Shown here in pieces: positions 57,640 through 64,000 of a DNA stretch of 64,000 nt. The stretch is from Paracoccus luteus. Lineage in GTDB: Bacteria > Pseudomonadota > Alphaproteobacteria > Rhodobacterales > Rhodobacteraceae. The DNA lies in contig NZ_SDEA01000006.1 of assembly GCF_004522155.1 (NCBI RefSeq), forward strand, positions 72,891 through 136,890. The letters are read 5' to 3'. The position numbers and the translations under genes were made by a program. Each line of letters opens with the position of its first letter. Position 1 is the stretch's first letter. Under the pieces are notes generated by a model. The model was given only the letters and a program-made list of their open reading frames with translations. It was not told where the DNA came from and made no database searches.

Positions 57640-58868
57640 GGCGCGCCCCGCGACCGGCCCGGCCAGTCGTTCACCGCGCGGGTGATGCGGCCCGGCGAAT
57701 GCCCGCGCCCGGCAAAGCGCGCGCCCAGCCGCTGCGGCCCGGCAGTGATGGCGAAATAGTCATAGCGTTCGGGCCGGTCAAAGGCGCACAGATACTGGAA
57801 ATGCAGCCGGAACCACCGCCCGCGCAGCGTCCGCCGCCGGTCGGGCGACAGGGTCTGGCGAAAGGCCGCGGACAGGACCAGCGGGTGGCGGCGGCCGGGG
57901 GGTTCCACCCCCGACACCGCGACCGGATCGCACAGACCGAAACAGCAGGGGTCGCCCGGCGCGGTCACGTCCACCCAGTCCAGTTCGGCCCGCGCCGACA
58001 GATACCGCAGGTCCGACCGCAGGCGGCCCGCGCGCGGCAGGAACGACGCCATCGGCACGACATGGCCCAGCGTCAGCAGCGCCAGCCGCCCGTCGCAATC
58101 GGCCCGGCCCGATGCGATCAGTTCGGCCAGCACCGACACCGCCAGATATGCCCCCGAGGAATGGCCGACGACCAGCACCTCGTCCCAGTCGTCGGCCAGC
58201 ACCTCGGCCACGCGGTCGGCAAAGCGGGTGATCCGCGCCGCCAGTTCCGGCGGATAGGCGCCCCCGTCCCGCGCGGTAAAGGCGTAATCATGCATCAGGT
58301 AATAGGCGAAGAACCGGCCATCCATGCGGCGGAACAGGATCAGCCCGGCGGCAGTGACGGCCGCCGCCAGCGCAAGCGCGGCCAGCGCCGGGCCGGGTCC
58401 GGGCAGCCCCGCCGCCGAAAGCGCCCGCGCGGCGATCCACCCCGCCAGCGCCCCGACGGCCATCGCCACCGCAAGCTGCGCGATCAGCACGGCGATGGGA
58501 TAAAGCGCCGCGATCACCGGCCCCCGCCGCAGGCGCATCAGCCGGAACAGCGCCCCCGACGCCACATAGGCCCAGGCGGTGCGGACAAGCTGGCCATAGG
58601 TGGCCGCGATGCTGCGCCCCATCGACCCTTGCACGACATCGGCCCAGACCAGCACCTCGATGTCGGTTTGCGCTGCGCCGCCCGGAAAGTCGCCGCTGAC
58701 CCCCCAGCCAAAGCCGGTGCGGTCGCGGCGCGGGCCGAAGTCCAGCCGATAGCCCGCGATGGCCGCCTGCGCGGCCCCCTCGCGCCGGTAAAGCTCGCGA
58801 TAGCGGCGGGGCGGGATCGGGTCGTAGCCGGGGATGTAAAGGACGCGGCGGCGAAAGGGTCGGGTCAT
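57636..58868 (-). CDS. Membrane protein with an alpha/beta-hydrolase-like motif
   Basis: A 410-residue protein with two hydrophobic segments in the middle (about 118-148 and 158-180) flanked by soluble regions. VLYIPGYDPIPP near the N-terminus resembles the first strand of an alpha/beta-hydrolase. VLVVGHSSGAYLAVSVLAEL contains the nucleophile elbow with Ser237. LGHVVPMASFL follows. The membrane helices inserted before the nucleophile are unusual. Coupled by overlap to the P450, it may process or deliver that enzyme's substrate, but no function is known. Confidence 0.75.
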   Translation of the reverse strand: MTRPFRRRVLYIPGYDPIPPRRYRELYRREGAAQAAIAGYRLDFGPRRDRTGFGWGVSGDFPGGAAQTDIEVLVWADVVQGSMGRSIAATYGQLVRTAWAYVASGALFRLMRLRRGPVIAALYPIAVLIAQLAVAMAVGALAGWIAARALSAAGLPGPGPALAALALAAAVTAAGLILFRRMDGRFFAYYLMHDYAFTARDGGAYPPELAARITRFADRVAEVLADDWDEVLVVGHSSGAYLAVSVLAELIASGRADCDGRLALLTLGHVVPMASFLPRAGRLRSDLRYLSARAELDWVDVTAPGDPCCFGLCDPVAVSGVEPPGRRHPLVLSAAFRQTLSPDRRRTLRGRWFRLHFQYLCAFDRPERYDYFAITAGPQRLGARFAGRGHSPGRITRAVNDWPGRSRGAP

Positions 58869-58976
58869 GCGGTCTGCCCGTGCAATGCAGCCGCAGCATA
58901 GCGGCGTGGGCGGCGCAGGGAAAGGCGATGCCGCCGCAGGCCACGGCGCGGGCCGGCCGACCGCGCCGGGGCGGCG

Positions 58977-59663
58977 TCAGCGGACCTGCCAGCGCGCCTC
59001 CAAGGCCTCGATCGCGGCGACGCGGCTTGCCGCCGGGGGATGCGACTGCGCCCACGCCAGCCCCCGCGCGCCGCCCGCGCCGGTCATCGCGTCCAGCCGC
59101 CCCAGCAGTGCCTTTTGCGGTCCCGTCCCGAAGCCTGCCTTGATCATCAGCGCGGCGGCAAAGGCGTCGGCCTGGTATTCATCCTGACGCGACAGCCGGG
59201 CGGCCAGCGCGGTCGCGACCAGCCCGGCCAGCCACGGGCCGACCACCGGCACCATCCGGCCAAAGACGCCGACCAGCACGGCGCGCACGACGTTCTGGCC
59301 GGCGAAGTCCAGCATCCGGCGGCGGGTGTGGCCGTGGGCGACGTGGCCCAGCTCGTGCGCGATGACGGAGGCCAGCTCGGCCTCGGTCACGCGGCCGGCG
59401 TCCAGCTGGTCCAGAAAGCCCCGCGTCAGGAACACCCGCCCGTCCGGCGCGGCCAGCCCGTTCACGGGCGCGATCTCATAGACATGGGCGCGCACCCGCC
59501 CCAGCCCCATCGCAGCACCCAGCCGGTCCAGCGCCGCCGCCAGCCGCGGATCGGTCAGCGGCGTGGACCTCGCGTTCAGTTCGGCCCGCAGGCGCCAGGC
59601 GGAAAACGCCCACATCGCCAGCGCGTAAAGGACGATCAGCAGGATCGGGGTCAGCTTTATCAT
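58977..59663 (-). CDS. M48 family metalloprotease
   Basis: Zinc endopeptidase of 228 residues, with an N-terminal membrane helix (TPILLIVLYALAMWAFSAW), a catalytic HELGH motif (His103, Glu104, His107) and a second hydrophobic patch. RLSRQDEYQADAFAAALM supplies the third zinc ligand (Glu). Smaller than HtpX; resembles the short, single-anchor M48 peptidases, likely with the catalytic domain facing the cytosol or membrane surface. Start MIKLTPIL; an in-frame extension upstream runs towards the divergent xseA. Confidence 0.88.
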   Translation of the reverse strand: MIKLTPILLIVLYALAMWAFSAWRLRAELNARSTPLTDPRLAAALDRLGAAMGLGRVRAHVYEIAPVNGLAAPDGRVFLTRGFLDQLDAGRVTEAELASVIAHELGHVAHGHTRRRMLDFAGQNVVRAVLVGVFGRMVPVVGPWLAGLVATALAARLSRQDEYQADAFAAALMIKAGFGTGPQKALLGRLDAMTGAGGARGLAWAQSHPPAASRVAAIEALEARWQVR

Positions 59664-59752
59664 GGCCCCAATCTGGGACGGCCGGGGCGCGCGATCAATG
59701 CGCCATTCCCGTGCGCTTGCGCCCGCCCTGCGGCTGCGCCACATCTGAACGC

Positions 59753-61705
59753 ATGGATCTGTTCGAGGACAGCGGCACCCCCGCCGCCGAAACCGCCGCC
59801 GGAAACGCGCCCGCCCTGACCGTGTCCGAAATCTCGGGCGCGGTGAAGCGCGTGATCGAGGGCGAGTTCGGCCGCGTCCGCGTGCGCGGCGAGGTCGGGC
59901 GCGTGTCGCGGCCCGGATCGGGGCACCTGTATTTCGACCTCAAGGACGACAACGCCTGCATCGCGGCGGTCTGCTGGAAGACCCAGGCGGGCCGGCTGAC
60001 CCATCGCCCCGAAGAGGGGATGGAGATCGTCGTCACCGGCCGGCTGACGACCTTTCCCGGCCAGTCCAAATACCAGCTGCTGGTCGAACAGGTCGAGCCC
60101 GCCGGCCTTGGCGCGCTGATGGCGATGCTGGAAAAGCGCCGCCGGATGCTGGCCGCCGAGGGGCTGTTCGACCCCGCCCGCAAGCGGCCGATCCCCTATC
60201 TGCCGGGCGTGATCGCGGTCGTGACCTCGCCCAGCGGGGCGGTGATCCGCGACATCCTGCACCGGCTGCGCGACCGTTTTCCGTCGCGCGTGCTGATCTG
60301 GCCCGTGGCGGTGCAGGGCACCGCTTGCGCGCCTCAGGTCGCCGACGCGGTCCGGCGGCTGAACGCGCTGGCCCCCGGCGGCCGCGTGCCGCGCCCCGAT
60401 CTGATCATCGTGGCGCGCGGCGGCGGCTCGGTCGAGGATCTGTGGGGCTTCAACGACGAGGCGGTGATCCGCGCCGTCGCGGGCGGGACGATCCCGCTGA
60501 TTTCCGCCGTGGGCCATGAAACCGACACCACGCTGATCGACCACGCGGCCGACCTGCGCGCGCCGACGCCCACGGCCGCCGCCGAAATGGCGGTGCCGGT
60601 GCTGGCGGAACTGGCCGGGCGGCTGGCCGACACGCAGGGGCGGCTGATCCGCGGCGTGCGCGGGCGGCTGGACCGTCCGGGACAGCGGCTGGCCGATCTG
60701 GGACGCGGCCTTGGGCGGCCGCAGGCGCTGACGGGCGCCGCGCGGCAGCGGCTGGACCTGACGGGGCCGCGTCTGGACCCGGCGCTGCGCGGCTTTCTGC
60801 GCGACCGCCGCCGCGGGGTCGAGGGGCTGGGGCTGCCCCGCGCCTCGCTGCGCGGGTTCATGGCGGCGCGGCGCGAGTGGTTCGACCGCGCGTCGCTGGC
60901 CCTGACGCAGGCGCGGGGGCGCGACCGCGACCGGCGGCGGGCGATGCTGCCCGCGCTGAACGCCCGGTGGCTGGCGCGCGCGACGGGCGATGCCCGGCGG
61001 GCGCTGGACGCGGCCGGCCGCGGGCTGGACCCGGCCGCGCGGCGCGGCGCTGCCCGTCAGGCCGAGCGGCTGGACGGGTTGGGCGCGCGGCTGAACGGCG
61101 CCCGGGCGCGCACGCTGGCCGATGCGCGACGCGGGACCGTGCAGCGCCGGGCGGCGCTTGACGGCCTGACCCGGCGGCTGGATGCGCAAGGTCCGCGCCT
61201 GACCGCCGACCGGGCCGAGGCGCTGTCCGCGCTGGACCGCCTGCGCCAGACGCTGGGCCACACCGAAACGCTGCGGCGGGGCTTTGCCATCGTGCGCGGC
61301 CCGGACGGGCTGGTCACATCGGTGGCCGCCGCCGCTGCGGTCCCAAGGCTGCAGGTGCAGTTCCACGACGGAGATCTGGCCGTCCGGCCGCTGGACGGCG
61401 GCGATGGCGGGGGCGGCGAAGGTGGCGACGGCAAAGGCGGCCGAGATGGCCCGGGCGCGACCGTCGATGGCACACCCGCAGTCGGGGACACCGCAGCGCC
61501 GCCCGGACATGCGCCCGGAAACAGGGCAAGGGTGCCCGGCAAGGCCGAGGCGGCATCCGTCGCGCCAGCAGCCTCCCGGCAAAAGACCGAGGCGGGCGAA
61601 CCCGACGCGGCCACCCGTGCGGACGTCCCGGCCCCGCGCCGGCGGCGGCCCCCAGCCCGCGACCGGGAACCGGATAAGGCCCCAGATCAGGGGTCGCTGT
61701 TCTAG
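59753..61705 (+). CDS. xseA: Exodeoxyribonuclease VII large subunit, with long C-terminal extension
   Basis: Catalytic subunit of ExoVII (single-strand DNA to oligonucleotides). The N-terminal OB domain has GRVSRPGSGHLYFDLKDD and the catalytic core has GVIAVVTSPSGAVIRDILHRLRDRFP, PVAVQG, ARGGGSVEDLWGFNDE and SAVGHETDTTLIDHAADLRAPTPTAAAE. Then follows a long Arg-rich coiled region (about 300-510) and a Gly/Ala/Pro/Arg-rich tail of ~105 residues. At 650 residues it is clearly longer than typical XseA (~450-530). Its TAG shares CTAG with the convergent MFS stop. Confidence 0.94.
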   Translation: MDLFEDSGTPAAETAAGNAPALTVSEISGAVKRVIEGEFGRVRVRGEVGRVSRPGSGHLYFDLKDDNACIAAVCWKTQAGRLTHRPEEGMEIVVTGRLTTFPGQSKYQLLVEQVEPAGLGALMAMLEKRRRMLAAEGLFDPARKRPIPYLPGVIAVVTSPSGAVIRDILHRLRDRFPSRVLIWPVAVQGTACAPQVADAVRRLNALAPGGRVPRPDLIIVARGGGSVEDLWGFNDEAVIRAVAGGTIPLISAVGHETDTTLIDHAADLRAPTPTAAAEMAVPVLAELAGRLADTQGRLIRGVRGRLDRPGQRLADLGRGLGRPQALTGAARQRLDLTGPRLDPALRGFLRDRRRGVEGLGLPRASLRGFMAARREWFDRASLALTQARGRDRDRRRAMLPALNARWLARATGDARRALDAAGRGLDPAARRGAARQAERLDGLGARLNGARARTLADARRGTVQRRAALDGLTRRLDAQGPRLTADRAEALSALDRLRQTLGHTETLRRGFAIVRGPDGLVTSVAAAAAVPRLQVQFHDGDLAVRPLDGGDGGGGEGGDGKGGRDGPGATVDGTPAVGDTAAPPGHAPGNRARVPGKAEAASVAPAASRQKTEAGEPDAATRADVPAPRRRRPPARDREPDKAPDQGSLF

Positions 61706-62925
61706 CGCGTCTCGCGGGGGCGCAGGGTCAGCCAGATCAGCGCGCCCCCGGCCAGCACCAGGAACGGCAGCATCGCCATGTTGACCGCCGACCAGCCCGC
61801 CTGCGCGGATCCGCCGGTGCAGCCCATCAGCCCCCCTGACGACAGCGACGCCAGGAACACGCCGCCGAACACCACGGCGTCGTTGATCCCCTGGATGCGG
61901 CCCCGTTCCTCGACCGAATGGGCGGCGGTCAGCATCGCCGTCGCCCCGATGAAGCCGAAGTTCCAGCCGATCCCCAGCAGGACCAGTGCGGCGAAGAAGC
62001 GCTCGATCTCGACCCCGCTCAGCGCGACTGCGCCCGCGGCGGCCAGGATCGCAAGCCCCACCGCCACGATCCGCGCCGCGCCGAACCGCACGATCAGGTG
62101 CCCGGTGAAGAACGACGGCACGAACATCGCCAGCACATGCGCCGACACCACCTGCGAGGCGTCGGCCGTGCCATAGCCGCAGCCGACCATCGCCAGCGGG
62201 GTCGAGGTCATGACCAGGTTCATCAGCGCATAGCTGACCATCGCGCAGATCATCGCCACCGCGATGCGCGGATCGCGCAGCATCTGCCCCACGCTGCGCC
62301 CGCCCGACAGCCGGACCGTGCCCGCGGTCGCGCGGGGCATGTCCAGCGCGGCAAACAGCAGCGGACCCAGCAGGTTCAGCCCGGCGATCACCGCAAAGGT
62401 CAGCGCGAACGGAATGGCCGTGCGTTCCGCCGTCAGCGTGACCAGCCCCGGCCCCAGCAGCGCGGAAAACAGCCCGCCCGCCTGCACCAGGCTGATCATG
62501 CGCGGCTGCAGGTCCACAGGCGCGGTATCGGTCGCGGCAAAGCGATAGAACCCCTGCGCCGACATATAGACGCCGCAGAGCGTGGTGCCGGCGGTGAACA
62601 GCGCAAAGCTGCCCGCGCGCAGGCCCGCCACGGCCAGCATCGCGCCCACGGCCGCGATCATGCAGGCCAGCGTGAACCCCGCCTGCCGCCCGTGCCGCGC
62701 CATGAAGCCCGACAGCCAGCGCGCCGACACCGCCGACCCCAGCATCACCATCGACAGCGGCAGGGTCGCAAGGCACCGGTTGGGCGCCAGCGTCGCCCCC
62801 GCCAGCCCGCCGACGATGAAGATCATCGACATCTGCGATCCCAGGATCGCCTGCGCCGCGATCAGCACCCCCAGGTTGCGCCAGCTTTGCCGGCGGGCGG
62901 CGGGCGTGTCTGCGATGGTGGTCAT
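61702..62925 (-). CDS. MFS transporter
   Basis: Inner-membrane major facilitator of 407 residues with about 12 helices. SARWLSGFMARHGRQAGFT is the loop 2-3 region (a weakened version of the usual motif A). The central helices contain ATAMLTAAHSVEERGRIQGIND, as in uncharacterised bacterial MFS proteins. Substrate unknown. It follows eda on the same strand after a 34-bp gap, so a sugar-acid or related metabolite is conceivable, but nothing in the sequence proves it. Confidence 0.85.
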   Translation of the reverse strand: MTTIADTPAARRQSWRNLGVLIAAQAILGSQMSMIFIVGGLAGATLAPNRCLATLPLSMVMLGSAVSARWLSGFMARHGRQAGFTLACMIAAVGAMLAVAGLRAGSFALFTAGTTLCGVYMSAQGFYRFAATDTAPVDLQPRMISLVQAGGLFSALLGPGLVTLTAERTAIPFALTFAVIAGLNLLGPLLFAALDMPRATAGTVRLSGGRSVGQMLRDPRIAVAMICAMVSYALMNLVMTSTPLAMVGCGYGTADASQVVSAHVLAMFVPSFFTGHLIVRFGAARIVAVGLAILAAAGAVALSGVEIERFFAALVLLGIGWNFGFIGATAMLTAAHSVEERGRIQGINDAVVFGGVFLASLSSGGLMGCTGGSAQAGWSAVNMAMLPFLVLAGGALIWLTLRPRETR

Positions 62926-62959
62926 GGCGGGTTGCCCGGCACGGCTGGCTGACGGACGG

Positions 62960-63601
62960 TCAACGGCGCAGGGCGGCGGCGGCGCGGGCCCGCGCCTCGA
63001 TTCCGGCCCAGTCGCCAGCGGCCATCAGCGTTTCCGGCGCGATCCAGCTGCCGCCCACGCAGGCGACATTCGGCAGCCCCAGATAGGCGGCCGCATTGTC
63101 CGCCGTGATCCCGCCCGTCGGGCAGAACGACAGCCCCGGCAGCGGCCCGCCCAGCGATTTCAGCATGGCCACGCCGCCCGCCGCCTCGGCCGGAAAGAAC
63201 TTGAGCATGGTATAGCCGCGATCGGCGGCCTGCATCGCCTCGGTCGCCGTCGCCGCGCCGGGCAGCAGCGGCAGGGCCGCGTCCTTGCAGCTGTCGGCCA
63301 GCGCGTCGGTCAGCCCCGGCGAGACGGCGAAGGTCGCGCCCGCCTTGCGCGCGCGGTGGACATCGGCCGCGCTCAGCACCGTGCCGGCGCCGACCTGCGC
63401 GCCGGGCACCTGCGCCATGATGCCGATCGCCTCCAGCGCGGCGGGGGTGCGCAGCGTCACCTCCAGCACCGGCAGGCCGCCCGCGACCAGCGCGCGGGCC
63501 AGCGGTTCGGCCCAGTCGGGGTTGGACAGGACGATCACCGGGATGACCGGAGCAAGACCGCACAGGGCGCGCGTGCGCGCCGACTGGTGTTCGGGGGTCA
63601 T
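62960..63601 (-). CDS. eda: 2-Keto-3-deoxy-6-phosphogluconate (KDPG) aldolase
   Basis: Class I aldolase of the Entner-Doudoroff pathway, splitting KDPG into pyruvate and glyceraldehyde-3-phosphate. 213 residues. Glu47 (PVLEVTLRT) and Schiff-base Lys134 ([14 protein letters not shown]) are in place, with [11 protein letters not shown] and [16 protein letters not shown] for phosphate and substrate binding. edd is not adjacent in this window. Start [13 protein letters not shown]; upstream lies the tandem repeat. No strong Shine-Dalgarno is seen. Confidence 0.94.
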   Translation of the reverse strand: MTPEHQSARTRALCGLAPVIPVIVLSNPDWAEPLARALVAGGLPVLEVTLRTPAALEAIGIMAQVPGAQVGAGTVLSAADVHRARKAGATFAVSPGLTDALADSCKDAALPLLPGAATATEAMQAADRGYTMLKFFPAEAAGGVAMLKSLGGPLPGLSFCPTGGITADNAAAYLGLPNVACVGGSWIAPETLMAAGDWAGIEARARAAAALRR

Positions 63602-63712
63602 GGTGGATCTTTCGTCTGCTGCGCGCGCACCCTGCGACAGGCGCGGCGCGGCTGCAAGCGGGCTTTGGCACGGCCGGGTCGCGGCGAAGGCGGCTGCGAC
63701 GGGCCGCGACGA

Positions 63713-63985
63713 GCCGCCGCGGGGCAGGGCGATTGCGGGGGGCCGCGCGAGGGCGCGCCGGGACGGGGCGCGATGCAGGGACGCGGAGAGCAGCCGCGGG
63801 GCAGGGGCGCACGGGGCCGCACGAGGGGGCGCCGGGACGGGGCGCGATGCAGAGGGATGCGGAGAGCAGCCGCGGGGCAGGCGATTGCGCGGGGCCGCAT
63901 GGGGGCGCGCCGGGACGGGGCGGGATGCACGGACGCGGAGAGCAGCCGCGGAGCAGGGGCGCAAGAGGGCGCGCCGGGTCTCGCC
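63713..63985. repeat. 76-77 bp tandem repeat (about 3.7 copies)
   Basis: Copies begin at 63713, 63790, 63866 and 63942. Shared blocks are GCAGCCGCGGGGCAGG, GGGGCCGCA, GGCGCGCCGGGACGGGGCG, GATGCA and GCGGAGA. Copies differ by scattered substitutions and small indels. It lies in the 399-bp non-coding end of the window (63602-64000). The rest of that stretch (63602-63712) shows no gene; the open frames across it are a consequence of high GC. The period is not always a multiple of three, so it is not a coding repeat in one frame. Confidence 0.85.
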
Positions 63986-64000
63986 GCCCGTTGCGCAGCG

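Noticed and set aside
59660..62776. Very long open frame antisense to xseA and the MFS gene (1038 codons)
   Set aside because: Mirror frame of GC-rich coding sequence: Arg/Pro/Gly-rich translation with no domain, lying opposite well-recognised genes.
63713..63985. CRISPR array
   Set aside because: The whole 76-77 bp unit is repeated with little change; there are no unique spacers and no cas genes.

Overview
The window is about 64 kb of very GC-rich chromosome from an alphaproteobacterium, most probably a Paracoccus (Rhodobacteraceae/Paracoccaceae). The best evidence is the cycA-ctaD pair. It encodes a cytochrome c550-like protein next to a 558-residue cytochrome oxidase subunit I, whose metal ligands and proton-channel residues fall at exactly the Paracoccus denitrificans positions (His94, His276, His325/326, His411, His413, Asp124, Glu278, Lys354). 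A GapR homologue, the complete leucine-degradation cluster and glcDEF fit the same group. I see no phage, insertion sequence, CRISPR array or clear genomic island. Almost all genes are housekeeping or catabolic and tightly packed, many with ATGA or GTGA overlaps.

Layout. 0-7.4 kb: carA with an apparent frameshift in a GC-dinucleotide run, yqeY, a DUF3008 gene, a Tet-like MFS exporter, a DUF2244 gene with a degenerate tandem copy of its own 3' end, then ctaD, cycA and lipB. 7.4-18.4 kb: metH, tRNA-Leu(GAG), and a polyamine-type ABC transporter operon with one ATPase, three tandem paralogous binding proteins separated by strong hairpins, and two permeases. 18.4-24 kb: an operon read leftward, D,D-carboxypeptidase - tmk - holB - tatD - MBL-fold hydrolase - AEC transporter. 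24-30.6 kb: small lipoprotein, tdk, DEAD-box helicase, dtd with a two-gene YeeE/YedE transporter, gapR, aroQ, an RTX protein and tRNA-Thr(TGT). 30.6-37.2 kb: ferric-iron-type permease, an uncharacterised 291-residue protein, a GNAT, an orphan ParA, an ABM-domain protein, membrane dipeptidase, an outer-membrane beta-barrel and tRNA-Val(TAC).

37.3-45.2 kb is a leucine/isovalerate degradation operon: isovaleryl-CoA dehydrogenase, methylcrotonyl-CoA carboxylase beta and alpha, HMG-CoA lyase and an enoyl-CoA (methylglutaconyl-CoA) hydratase. An LprI-like secreted protein, a 48-residue small ORF and a GST-like protein are interleaved. Its promoter is followed at once by a perfect 14-bp palindrome that looks like a repressor operator. 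45-51 kb: a DUF599 membrane protein, glycolate oxidase glcDEF, a VOC protein, and an Hsp20 gene with a heat-shock (RpoH) promoter and a strong terminator. 51.2-54.5 kb: dnaX-ybaB-recR-thioesterase. 54.6-63.6 kb: nudC, a group III truncated haemoglobin, a GlsB-type protein, a P450 translationally coupled to a membrane alpha/beta-hydrolase, an M48 protease, xseA with a long low-complexity tail, an MFS transporter and eda. The last ~290 bp form a 76-77 bp tandem repeat that runs to near the window end.

I did not find a convincing new defence or secretion system. The observations most worth checking are the carA frameshift, the three-receptor ABC operon with intercistronic hairpins and a long permease loop, the two minisatellite-like repeats, the palindromic elements in the leucine operon, the unannotated 48-codon ORF, and the Ala-rich insertion in thymidylate kinase.
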